Position numbers and translations under genes: made by a program. A stretch of DNA of 64,000 nucleotides from Ruegeria_C sp041537925. GTDB lineage: Bacteria > Pseudomonadota > Alphaproteobacteria > Rhodobacterales > Rhodobacteraceae. Below the pieces are notes generated by a model, which was not told the DNA's origin, searched no databases, and saw only the letters and a program-made list of their open reading frames with translations. Below, piece by piece: positions 1-7,504 of the stretch. Within the stretch, counting starts at the first letter, position 1; every line of letters starts with the position of its first letter. The stretch lies in NCBI RefSeq assembly GCF_041537925.1, contig NZ_JBGOSH010000004.1, positions 248,001 to 312,000 of the forward strand, read 5' to 3'.

Positions 1-25
1 GCCGCTCTTTGGGGCGGCCTTTTTC
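1..25 (+). terminator. Probable end of an intrinsic terminator from the gene left of the window
   Basis: A GCCGC arm, a short loop and a GGCGGC arm are followed directly by a run of five T. This is the form of a rho-independent terminator. The upstream arm may start outside the window, so only the right-hand part is visible. It would end transcription coming from the left before the potassium channel gene. Confidence 0.5.
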
Positions 26-93
26 GTTCATCGAAGGTTGCGGTCATGCGGGTTTCCGCGCTTATCCTTACCCAACGCCTGCGGAGGATGAGA

Positions 94-864
94 ATGACCG
101 GCTTGAAGCGTTTCGTGCGCATGCTTTACATCGGAAGAGGACTGGTTTCGGTCTGGTTCCGATATGGGCTGATCCTCTTTGATTTGACGACAATTGTTTT
201 CTTCGTCTCGACCGCACCCCTTGAACATGGGCCCGGCCTGACCCGGGCCAGCGTGCTGGTCGGGCTGATTATCCTGCTGGATCTTGCGGCGCGGCTGTGG
301 ATTGCGCGGGACCGGTGGGCGCTGTTGCGCAAGGTTTACACGATCGCCGATATCGTGGTGGTCGGATCGTTGCTGCTGGATCCGTTTCTTGAGGGCAATC
401 TGGCGTTTCTGCGCATCCTGCGGGCGTTGCGCCTGATCCATTCCTATCACCTGCTGCACGATCTGCGCCGCGACAGCCAGTTCTTCCGAACCCATGAGGA
501 TGCGGTGATTGCCGCCGTCAACCTGATGGTCTTTGTGTTCGCGACTTCGACCGCCGTGCTGGTCTATTTCATCCCTGAAAATAGCCAGACGCCCTATATC
601 GACGCGCTGTACTTCACCATGGCAACGCTGACCACGACCGGTTTCGGTGACATCACGCTGGCGTCGCCTGCGGGCAAGCTGTTTTCGGTGTTCATTATGG
701 TGGTGGGCGTGGCGTTGTTCGTGCGCTTGGCACAGGCAATTTTTATGCCGCAGAAGGTGCGTCACAAATGCAGGGGCTGTGGGCTGTTTCGGCATGATCC
801 CGACGCGGTGCATTGCAAGCATTGCGGCGGTTTACTCAAGATTGAGACCGGCGGGGCGGGTTAG
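94..864 (+). CDS. Voltage-gated-like potassium channel with C-terminal zinc ribbon
   Basis: A 256-residue inner-membrane ion channel. Helices S1-S4 lie at roughly residues 22-125. The fourth has arginines at every third position (107, 110, 113), as in a voltage sensor. A pore region follows with the selectivity filter TTTGFGDI at 180-187 and a last helix at 195-215. The tail carries CxxC-x11-CxxC (Cys 226, 229, 241, 244), a zinc-ribbon pattern. I chose the ATG at 94 because GCGGAGG lies six bases before it. An ATG at 46 would add 16 residues without a ribosome site. The gene is convergent with cobS and overlaps it by four bases. The family assignment is firm; the ion and the role of the ribbon are inferred. 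Confidence 0.85.
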   Translation: MTGLKRFVRMLYIGRGLVSVWFRYGLILFDLTTIVFFVSTAPLEHGPGLTRASVLVGLIILLDLAARLWIARDRWALLRKVYTIADIVVVGSLLLDPFLEGNLAFLRILRALRLIHSYHLLHDLRRDSQFFRTHEDAVIAAVNLMVFVFATSTAVLVYFIPENSQTPYIDALYFTMATLTTTGFGDITLASPAGKLFSVFIMVVGVALFVRLAQAIFMPQKVRHKCRGCGLFRHDPDAVHCKHCGGLLKIETGGAG

Positions 865-1625
865 ACCGTGGCGCTGAGCACCAGCAGAAATGTGATCTCG
901 CCAACCTGCTGGGCTGCGCCCAGAACGTCCCCGGTCTGACCGCCAATCTTGGCCCTGGCAACCGCCGCCAGTCCGGCCACGGCAAGGGTGGATACAAGGG
1001 CAGGGATCAGCACGATCGCTCCTGCGATCAGCACGCTCAGTCCCAGCGCCAGCCCCAGCCCCAACGCGACGTGCGTGCCCGAGGGCCTGCCGACCTCGTG
1101 GCTCAGCCCCGCACCGCGCGCATTTGGCATTGCGGCCATCAGCACCGGCATCAGGGCGCGCGACCAGATCGCCGCAGCCAGCAGCATCCCAAGCGCGCCC
1201 GTGCCGATCAGGGCTACGATCGCCCCCCAGCGCAGCAGCAGAGACAGGATCAGCGCCAGCACCCCATAGGTGCCGATATGGCTGTCCTTCATGATCTCCA
1301 ACCGGCGTTCGCGGGTGAACCCGCCCCAAAACCCGTCCACGGTATCAGCCAGCCCGTCCTCATGCATCGCACCGGTGCCCGCCACCAGCACGATTAGCAC
1401 CAGTCCAGCGACAAGCGTTGCAGGCAGGCCAAGCGCCAGGGTGGCGACGCCAAACAGCCAGGCCAGAGTGCCAAGAACCAGTCCGACACAGGGAAACGCC
1501 CAGACCGCCATCGCCTGGCGCTCAAAGACGGGTTCGGGCAGGCGGGGAAGGGGCAGGCGGGTCAGCAGGACCAGAGCCAGCGGAATATCCCAGCTCGAGA
1601 CGGGGCGCATGTCGCTTTTTGTCAT
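861..1625 (-). CDS. cobS: Adenosylcobinamide-GDP ribazoletransferase (cobalamin synthase)
   Basis: A 254-residue polytopic membrane enzyme that joins adenosylcobinamide-GDP to alpha-ribazole (phosphate), the last assembly step of the B12 nucleotide loop. The family's acidic motif HEDGLADTVDGFWGG is at 88-102, followed by RRLEIMKDSHIGTYG at 107-121. Several hydrophobic helices fill the rest. Length is normal for CobS. The gene is divergent from cobT across 79 bases, so both lower-ligand genes share one control region. An alternative start at Met6 (1610) cannot be excluded. No cobalamin riboswitch is visible in the gap. Confidence 0.95.
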   Translation of the reverse strand: MTKSDMRPVSSWDIPLALVLLTRLPLPRLPEPVFERQAMAVWAFPCVGLVLGTLAWLFGVATLALGLPATLVAGLVLIVLVAGTGAMHEDGLADTVDGFWGGFTRERRLEIMKDSHIGTYGVLALILSLLLRWGAIVALIGTGALGMLLAAAIWSRALMPVLMAAMPNARGAGLSHEVGRPSGTHVALGLGLALGLSVLIAGAIVLIPALVSTLAVAGLAAVARAKIGGQTGDVLGAAQQVGEITFLLVLSATV

Positions 1626-1704
1626 TCACGGGCCTTTGTTGGTCTTGTCGCATCACGCGCATTGGTTAAACACGCAGGAACGATCTGATGCAACGAGGCT
1701 CTTG

Positions 1705-2718
1705 ATGCTCCCTGACCTGACCGACCTGACCGAATTCCGCACTGCGCTAAACCAGGCGCCGGGTCCCGACGGGGATGCGCTGAGTGCTGCACAAGACCGA
1801 AATGGGCAACTGACCAAGCCGCCGGGCGCCTTGGGGCGGCTCGAGGATCTGGCGATCTGGTATGCGGGCTGGCGTGGTGTTGCGCGGCCGCAGGTCGAGG
1901 CGCCGCAGGTTGTCGTCTTTGCCGGAAATCACGGGGTCACCGCGCAGGGCGTGTCGGCCTTTCCGGCCGAAGTGACGGCGCAGATGGTGGCGAATTTCCA
2001 ACACGGCGGCGCGGCGATCAACCAGCTTGCCGGGGCAGCGGGCGCGCGCATGGATGTGCATGCGCTGGATCTGGACCGGCCCACGGATGACTTCACCAAA
2101 GGCCCAGCCATGAGCGAGGCGGACCTGCTGGACGCTCTGCGCACCGGCTGGGCGGCGGTGGACCCGTCCGTCGATCTGCTTGTGGTGGGTGAGATGGGCA
2201 TCGGCAATACCACCCCCGCGGCGGCCCTGGCCTGCGCGCTATTTGGCGGCGAGGCCAGCGACTGGACCGGGCGCGGCACCGGCGTGGATGAGGTCGGGCT
2301 TGCCAACAAGACACGAGTGGTGGCCGAGGGCGTGGCGCTGCATGGCGGCAGTGATGACGGCTTGGACATCCTGCGCTGCCTCGGCGGGCGTGAGATTGCC
2401 GCGATAGCCGGAGCGATCGCGGCGGCGCGGGTGCTGCGCATTCCGGTCATCCTAGACGGGTTCATCTGTACGGCGGCGGCGGCGTGCCTGGGGCGGGTCT
2501 CGGGCACCGCGCTGGATCATGCGGTGGCAGGCCACCAGAGCGCCGAAAGCGCCCATGCAAGACTGTTGCAGGCGCTGGACAAGGAACCGCTCCTGTCGCT
2601 TGGCCTGCGGTTGGGCGAGGGGTCGGGCGGCGCGCTGGCGATCAACATCCTGAAATCGGCAGTGGCCTGCCATTCCGGCATGGCCACCTTTGCCGAGGCC
2701 GGTGTGACCGACGGTTGA
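1705..2718 (+). CDS. cobT: Nicotinate-nucleotide-dimethylbenzimidazole phosphoribosyltransferase
   Basis: A 337-residue cytoplasmic enzyme that makes alpha-ribazole phosphate from dimethylbenzimidazole and nicotinate mononucleotide, supplying the second substrate of CobS. Visible family motifs are FAGNHGVTAQGVSAFP near the N-terminus, GEMGIGNTTPAAAL in the middle and RLGEGSGGAL near the C-terminus, which contains the catalytic glutamate. The same frame is open back to 1270, but homology begins at MLPDLTDL and the upstream part is antisense to cobS. I therefore chose ATG 1705, with a weak GAGG about eight bases before it. Confidence 0.95.
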   Translation: MLPDLTDLTEFRTALNQAPGPDGDALSAAQDRNGQLTKPPGALGRLEDLAIWYAGWRGVARPQVEAPQVVVFAGNHGVTAQGVSAFPAEVTAQMVANFQHGGAAINQLAGAAGARMDVHALDLDRPTDDFTKGPAMSEADLLDALRTGWAAVDPSVDLLVVGEMGIGNTTPAAALACALFGGEASDWTGRGTGVDEVGLANKTRVVAEGVALHGGSDDGLDILRCLGGREIAAIAGAIAAARVLRIPVILDGFICTAAAACLGRVSGTALDHAVAGHQSAESAHARLLQALDKEPLLSLGLRLGEGSGGALAINILKSAVACHSGMATFAEAGVTDG

Positions 2719-2731
2719 GCCACCCGGCTCA
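2716..2731. terminator. Short dyad joining the stop codons of cobT and the Kef antiporter gene
   Basis: TGAGCC and GGCTCA form a six-base perfect stem around a four-base loop. The two arms contain the TGA stops of the two convergent genes. It could serve as a weak bidirectional terminator, but there is no T-run on either side. Symmetry is seen; function is a guess. Confidence 0.3.
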
Positions 2732-4600
2732 GGCCGATTTCTTCGCGTGTTCCTCGGCCAGTTCCACCAGCGCGGTTTCAAGATCGCGCTGCAGCTTGTT
2801 GGAGCGCTCGATATATTCGGGATTTTCGCTGGCAGGCACACCCGGTTTCCACAGCGCGGCCAGTTCGCGCAGCGATCCGCGGTCATGGTGATAGAAGGTC
2901 TGCTCGGCCCCGGCGGCCTCGAACTCGGACAGGCCTACATTTTCAAGCACGTAACGCCCGGCGCGCAGTGAGCCGTCAAACATCTCGCGCACGATGTCGC
3001 TGGCCCCGGCCTGATAGAGCTCATAGACATGGGTGCGGTCATAGGCCCGCGCGACGATGTGCAGTTCCGGCCGCTGGCGGCGGGCATAGGCGACCAGTTT
3101 GGTGACCTCGGCGGCATCGTCCATCGCGGCCACCAGAACCTTCGCCTTTGCCAGCCCGGCCGCCTTGAGAAGTTCGGGCCGGGTCGGATCGCCCAGAAAC
3201 CCCTTGTAGCCAAAGCGCCGCATCAGCTGGATGGTCTCCATATCCGTGTCCAGCACGACCGTTTTGAAACCGCTAGCCTGCACCAGCCGGTTCACGATCT
3301 GTCCGAACCGCCCGATCCCGGCGATGATGATCGGACCTTCCTCGTCGATCTTGTCGGGTTCTTGCTTCGGGGTGTGGTCACGCATGTTCTTGGACAGAAG
3401 GTCAAAGATGATGAACAGAAGCGGCGTGATCAGCATGGTCAGGGCGATGATCATCAGCAGCTTCTGCTGCAGCCCCGGCGGGATCACGTTGTGCTGCGCC
3501 GAAAAGGCCACCAGCACAAAGCCGAACTCTCCCGCCTGCGCCAGGCCAAGCGTGAACAGCCACCTGTCGCGTCCGCGCAGTTTGAAAGCCCTACCCACAA
3601 CATAAAGGATGATCCCCTTGGCCAATATGACCAGCAGGGCCAGCCCGATCAGGTCCAGCGGGTCGCGGAAGAACAGGTTGAAGTTGATACCCGCCCCAAC
3701 CGTGATGAAAAATAGCCCCAGAAACAGCCCCTTGAACGGTTCCAGATCGCTTTCCATTTCGTGGCGGAACTCGGAGTTGGCCAGAACCACACCGGCCAGA
3801 AACGACCCCAGAGCCGGGGACAGTCCGACCAGAGACATCAGGAACGAGATGCCGACGACGATCACCAGCGCCAGCGCGGTGTACATTTCGCGCAGGTTTG
3901 TCGCGTGGATGTAGCGAAAGACAGGCCGTGTCAGGTAGATGCCCGCCAGCACGACCGATGCGACCGCTCCGATAGTCACCAGCGTCACCGCCCAACCAGG
4001 AAGCCCGGCCACCAGCGAAAGGGTCTCCGCATGAGCATCCTCGCCGCCAAGCGTGATTGAGCCATCGCTGGTCAGGTGCGGCATTGCCTGCATCGCCAGC
4101 AGGGGCAGGAAGGCAAGGATCGGAATGACGGCAATGTCCTGCGTCAGCAAGACCGAGAACGTGGCCCGCCCGCCGGTTGTCTGCATCAGCCCCTTCTCTG
4201 ACAGGGTCTGCAAGACAATAGCGGTCGAGGATAGCGACAGGGTTAGCCCTACGGCAAGTGCAATGCTCCAGGGTTGGCCTGCAATCATCGCCACCGCCAT
4301 GACGGCCAGAGTCGACACACCCACCTGCAACCCGCCCAGCCCGATCAGCCTGTCGCGCATGTCCCAAAGCGCCTTGGGCTCAAGCTCGAGCCCGATCAGG
4401 AACAGCATCATCACCACACCGAATTCGGCGACGTGCTGAAGATCCTCTGTCTCGGCGCCGACCAGTCCCAGCACGGGGCCGATTACGATGCCCGCCGCCA
4501 GATAACCCAGCACCGACCCCAGCCCCAACCGCGCCGAAAGCGGTACGGCGATCACCGCCGCTGCCAGATAGATCGTGGCCTGGTAGAGGAAGTTTTCCAT
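2729..4600 (-). CDS. Kef-type potassium/proton antiporter with TrkA-N domain (CPA2 family)
   Basis: A 623-residue inner-membrane antiporter. About twelve helices cover residues 5-395 and include the CPA2-type stretches GYLAAGIVIGP and GVVMMLFLIGLELEP. A cytoplasmic RCK/TrkA-N Rossmann domain follows from about residue 415, with IIIAGIGRFGQIVNRL for nucleotide binding and a conserved GDPTRPELL. The C-terminal 100 residues are helical and charged. Such proteins release K+ in exchange for protons, gated by glutathione adducts or NAD(H). Whether this is KefB, KefC or a relative is not resolved. AAAGGA lies six bases before the start. The Lrp gene is just upstream on the same strand but has its own spacing. 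Confidence 0.9.
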   Translation of the reverse strand: MENFLYQATIYLAAAVIAVPLSARLGLGSVLGYLAAGIVIGPVLGLVGAETEDLQHVAEFGVVMMLFLIGLELEPKALWDMRDRLIGLGGLQVGVSTLAVMAVAMIAGQPWSIALAVGLTLSLSSTAIVLQTLSEKGLMQTTGGRATFSVLLTQDIAVIPILAFLPLLAMQAMPHLTSDGSITLGGEDAHAETLSLVAGLPGWAVTLVTIGAVASVVLAGIYLTRPVFRYIHATNLREMYTALALVIVVGISFLMSLVGLSPALGSFLAGVVLANSEFRHEMESDLEPFKGLFLGLFFITVGAGINFNLFFRDPLDLIGLALLVILAKGIILYVVGRAFKLRGRDRWLFTLGLAQAGEFGFVLVAFSAQHNVIPPGLQQKLLMIIALTMLITPLLFIIFDLLSKNMRDHTPKQEPDKIDEEGPIIIAGIGRFGQIVNRLVQASGFKTVVLDTDMETIQLMRRFGYKGFLGDPTRPELLKAAGLAKAKVLVAAMDDAAEVTKLVAYARRQRPELHIVARAYDRTHVYELYQAGASDIVREMFDGSLRAGRYVLENVGLSEFEAAGAEQTFYHHDRGSLRELAALWKPGVPASENPEYIERSNKLQRDLETALVELAEEHAKKSA

Positions 4601-4616
4601 GTCGGTCCTTTCGCAG

Positions 4617-5081
4617 TCAGGTCGGCAGCGGTGCGTCGCGCTTGAGCTGATCCATCACGATCTGGCTCTGGATGCGGGCCACTGCAGGATGGGGCAGGAT
4701 GACCTCATGAAGCAAGCTGTTCAGCGCAGGCAGGTCCGCACAATAAACCTGCAAGAGGTAATCCGCCTCTCCGGTCATCGTCCATGCGCTGATTATCTCC
4801 GGTCTGGTATTCACCATGCGAGCGAAACCCGCCGACTGGTCCGGACCATGGGTGCCCAAATGAACCTGGACAAAGCCCTGCACATGCAGGCCCAGCCGCC
4901 CGGGATCGAGCCGCGCAGCATATCCGGTGATATAGCCCTCGCTTTCCAGCCGCTGTCTGCGCCGCCCGGCTTGGCTGGGCGAGAGGTGCAAAAGCTCTCC
5001 CAATTGATGCGCGGTCAAATGGGCGTTCTTTTGCAGGGCCGAGAGAAGGCGGCAATCCGTGTCATCCAACATATGCGTCAT
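4617..5081 (-). CDS. Lrp/AsnC-family transcriptional regulator
   Basis: A 154-residue DNA-binding regulator. A winged helix-turn-helix is at about 1-60 (LDDTDCRLLSALQKNAHLTAHQL...LHLSPSQAGRRRQRLE). An AsnC-type ligand-binding domain follows, with the TGEADYLLQV strand that forms the octamer interface. I start it at MTHMLDD (5081), because the 13 extra residues available upstream do not fit the family and enter the promoter region. A further in-frame ATG at 5072 is possible. It is divergent from hppD, and the likely job is control of tyrosine/phenylalanine breakdown. The link to hppD rests on position only. Confidence 0.88.
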   Translation of the reverse strand: MTHMLDDTDCRLLSALQKNAHLTAHQLGELLHLSPSQAGRRRQRLESEGYITGYAARLDPGRLGLHVQGFVQVHLGTHGPDQSAGFARMVNTRPEIISAWTMTGEADYLLQVYCADLPALNSLLHEVILPHPAVARIQSQIVMDQLKRDAPLPT

Positions 5082-5220
5082 CTTTTCGTTTTTTTGCAGG
5101 ATAGCGCGTAGACCCCGCATTGAAAGGGGGAATGCTTCGTGAATTTGCGCAGAAACTGTACGGAATCAGGCGTATATTTGCTCAAGCGAACGGAAATTCA
5201 GCAAAAATCGGAGACGCGCC
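5082..5220. promoter_or_regulatory. Divergent lrp-hppD control region
   Basis: A 139-base gap between divergent starts, AT-richer than the genes around it. GAATTTGCG at 5141-5149 and CGGAAATTC at 5191-5199 form a spaced inverted repeat with one mismatch. TATATTTG lies between them and could be a -10-like element for hppD. GGAG stands seven bases before the hppD ATG. Lrp-type regulators often bind several spaced sites, so this is the place to look for one. No site is proven here. Confidence 0.4.
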
Positions 5221-6315
5221 ATGGGTCCTTTCCCGCACAATGCCCCGAAATCGATCATTAGCGATGAAAACCCCGCAGGTACTGACGGGTTCGAATTTGT
5301 GGAATTTGCCCATCCCGAGCCGCAGCAGTTGCGCGACCTCTTCACTCGCATGGGCTATGCGCTGACCGGCCGTCACAAGAGCAAGGATATCGAGCTTTGG
5401 CAGCAGGGCGATGTGACCTACATCCTCAATGCCGAACCGGGCAGCTTTGCGTCGCGGTTCGTCGAGGAGCACGGCCCCTGTGCCCCGTCGATGGGGTGGC
5501 GCGTGGTGGATGCGCAGGCGGCTTACGAGCACGCGGTGTCGCAGGGGGCCGAGCCCTATGATGCCGACGACAAGACCATGAATGTGCCAGCGATCAAGGG
5601 CATCGGCGGTTCGCTGATCTATTTCATCGACAAGTATTACGACACGTCGCCCTACAATCAGGAATTCGATTGGCTAACCCAATCCAAGCCGCGCGGTGAC
5701 GGGTTCTTCTATCTCGATCACCTGACCCACAATGTCTTCAAGGGCAACATGGACAAGTGGTTCCGGTTCTACGAGAGCCTGTTCAACTTCCGCGAAATCC
5801 GTTTCTTCGACATTCAGGGAAAGTTCACCGGGCTCTACAGCCGCGCGCTGACTTCGCCTTGTGGCCGTATCCGCATCCCGATCAACGAGGATCGCGGCGA
5901 GACCGGGCAGATCGTGTCTTACCTGAAGAAATACAACGGCGAAGGCATCCAGCATATCGCAGTGGGGTCGGACGACATCTATGCCTCGACTGATGCGATT
6001 GCCGCAAAGGGCCTTAAATTCATGCCCGGCCCGAACGAGACCTACTATGATCTCTCCTATGAGCGGGTTAGCGGCCATGACGAGCCCAAGGACAAGATGA
6101 TGAAACACGGCATCCTGATCGACGGAGAGGGGGTGGTGGATGGCGGCGAGACACGGATCCTGCTGCAGATCTTTTCAAAAACCGTGATCGGGCCGATCTT
6201 TTTCGAGTTCATCCAGCGTAAGGGGGATGACGGGTTCGGCGAGGGTAATTTTCAGGCGCTCTTCGAATCCATCGAACGCGAGCAGATCGCAGCGGGCGAG
6301 CTCGCCGCCGACTGA
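5221..6315 (+). CDS. hppD: 4-hydroxyphenylpyruvate dioxygenase
   Basis: A 364-residue cytoplasmic Fe(II) enzyme that converts 4-hydroxyphenylpyruvate to homogentisate in tyrosine catabolism. Two vicinal-oxygen-chelate domains are present. The C-terminal one carries the iron ligands His167 (in YLDHLTHNV), His245 (in GIQHIAVG) and Glu329 (in FFEFIQRKG), with the spacing of bacterial HPPDs. Length is normal. The start has GGAG seven bases upstream. No other homogentisate-pathway gene lies in the window; the only associated gene is the divergent Lrp regulator. Confidence 0.97.
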   Translation: MGPFPHNAPKSIISDENPAGTDGFEFVEFAHPEPQQLRDLFTRMGYALTGRHKSKDIELWQQGDVTYILNAEPGSFASRFVEEHGPCAPSMGWRVVDAQAAYEHAVSQGAEPYDADDKTMNVPAIKGIGGSLIYFIDKYYDTSPYNQEFDWLTQSKPRGDGFFYLDHLTHNVFKGNMDKWFRFYESLFNFREIRFFDIQGKFTGLYSRALTSPCGRIRIPINEDRGETGQIVSYLKKYNGEGIQHIAVGSDDIYASTDAIAAKGLKFMPGPNETYYDLSYERVSGHDEPKDKMMKHGILIDGEGVVDGGETRILLQIFSKTVIGPIFFEFIQRKGDDGFGEGNFQALFESIEREQIAAGELAAD

Positions 6316-6387
6316 TGGGAGGGAGGGCTGGCGGACCGCGAAAGCGGCCCGCCGGCAAACTCAACCTTACTTTCGTTCGTATTATTT

Positions 6388-6415
6388 AGGTCCGCTTTGA
6401 GTCCATTGCAGACCT
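6388..6415. repeat. Dispersed palindromic intergenic repeat, copy A
   Basis: This sequence resembles two others at 18038-18066 and 18389-18415. All share a pattern close to GTCTGCTTTGAG, a short middle, then GCAGAC. In this copy GGTC and GACC pair and the stem has a mismatch. It lies in the 276-base gap after hppD, which otherwise shows no gene. Confidence 0.6.
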
Positions 6416-6591
6416 CATGTTCAAGCGCAACGTTCGTCACCAAGGGCGGGTATGCGTCTTTTGGCTCAGCCTTTGGCCTGAATGCGGCACAGGGAACTGG
6501 CAAAATCTTGCCGGGGAATTGGTAAGTCTCTTTTCATATCCGATCAAATCCCCTTAAAACCCCGTGAGTCTGCCACCGGTAATGAAGCTTC

Positions 6592-7251
6592 TTGCAAAAC
6601 AGCGACCGCAAAACCAATACGATATTGCCGCGCCTGTCCGGCATCACCCGAACCGCGATTGCGTTGGGGATTTGCGGTCTTGTCTCTGCCTGTGCCCAAA
6701 GCCCGACCGAAGCGGATCTCAATCCGGAACGTCAGTCAATGGCGCTGCGCGAGGTCGCGCAAAAGCGGGCCCGGGGGCAGAGGGTGTGGTGCGTGCCGTA
6801 CGCACGAAACCTCAGCGGCATCGAAATTCGCGGCAACGCCAAGGACTGGTGGGGCAAGGCGCATAATATGTTTGAGCGGGGCCCGGAACCGGTTGTCGGT
6901 GCGGTGATGTCGTTTCGGGCGACCGGCGGGATGCCGCTGGGACATGTGGCGGTCGTGTCCGATATTGTCACCGACCGGGAAGTCGTCGTGAACCACGCCA
7001 ACTGGTACCGCAACAGGGTATCGTTGAAAATGGGCGTCAAGGACGTGTCCAAAAACAATGACTGGACGCTGGTGCGGGTCGAAAGCCAGCCGGGCCGGTA
7101 TGGCAGTTCCTACCCGGTGAACGGGTTCATATATCCGAATGTCGACGAGTCGCCCAACCCAAAGTCCTATCGTGCCTGCCGCGAACCAGCGGAATGCGCC
7201 ACAGGCGATTCTCGCCTCGGTCATGAAGCGCAGACACTAGCTTTCCGTTGA
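6592..7251 (+). CDS. CHAP-domain lipoprotein, probable peptidoglycan amidase/endopeptidase
   Basis: A protein of 219 residues with an N-terminal hydrophobic stretch ending in the lipobox LVSAC (Cys34), so the mature form should be lipid-anchored and face the periplasm. Residues 60-150 match the CHAP fold: Cys67 in WCVPYAR, then PVVGAVMSFRA and His118 in PLGHVAVVSDI, with HANW a little further on. These are the nucleophile and base region of CHAP hydrolases, which cut cell-wall peptides. The start is a TTG at 6592 with only a weak ribosome site. No better in-frame start precedes the signal sequence, so the N-terminus is uncertain. It stands alone between hppD and a convergent gene. Confidence 0.75.
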   Translation: MQNSDRKTNTILPRLSGITRTAIALGICGLVSACAQSPTEADLNPERQSMALREVAQKRARGQRVWCVPYARNLSGIEIRGNAKDWWGKAHNMFERGPEPVVGAVMSFRATGGMPLGHVAVVSDIVTDREVVVNHANWYRNRVSLKMGVKDVSKNNDWTLVRVESQPGRYGSSYPVNGFIYPNVDESPNPKSYRACREPAECATGDSRLGHEAQTLAFR

Positions 7252-7470
7252 GGGAAGCCGAACGGCGGCATCGTCCCGCATTGCGACGCAGGCGACTTGT
7301 CTTGTGTTAATCAGCGAGTTGTCCCAGCTGCTTTCTTCAAAAACCAGCGGCGATGTTCCTCGGGCAGTTCTCCGGCGCCATTGTTCAGCGCTCCGAATGA
7401 CGCATATTCGGGTCTCGGCAAGAAAGTAGAAGTCTCCGGCTTTGTGTGCCCAAACAGCCAGTGCGCCGTA

Positions 7471-7504
7471 GTGATCTCTCGGAGAGAGCAACAGCAGAGA
7501 TCAC
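7471..7504. repeat. Stem-loop over the stop codon of the large envelope gene
   Basis: GTGATCTCT (7471-7479) and AGAGATCAC (7496-7504) form a perfect nine-base inverted repeat, with a smaller CTCTC/GAGAG dyad inside. The right arm contains the stop of the minus-strand gene that ends at 7501. There is no T-run, so it may protect the mRNA end rather than terminate. The rest of the 250-base gap to the CHAP gene shows no convincing gene. Confidence 0.4.

Noticed and set aside
1626..1704. Cobalamin riboswitch between cobS and cobT
   Set aside because: The gap is only 79 bases and shows no B12-box-like sequence or multi-stem fold.
1270..1704. Longer cobT reading frame
   Set aside because: The extra 145 codons lie antisense to cobS and do not resemble CobT. 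The family N-terminus starts at 1705.
5166..5532. Minus-strand frames overlapping the hppD start
   Set aside because: They are shadows of hppD, whose iron ligands and length are unambiguous.
7237..7491. Minus-strand frame of 84 codons after the large envelope gene
   Set aside because: It begins with TTG in the gene's own terminator-like stem, has no ribosome site and no recognisable domain. Its end overlaps the CHAP gene.
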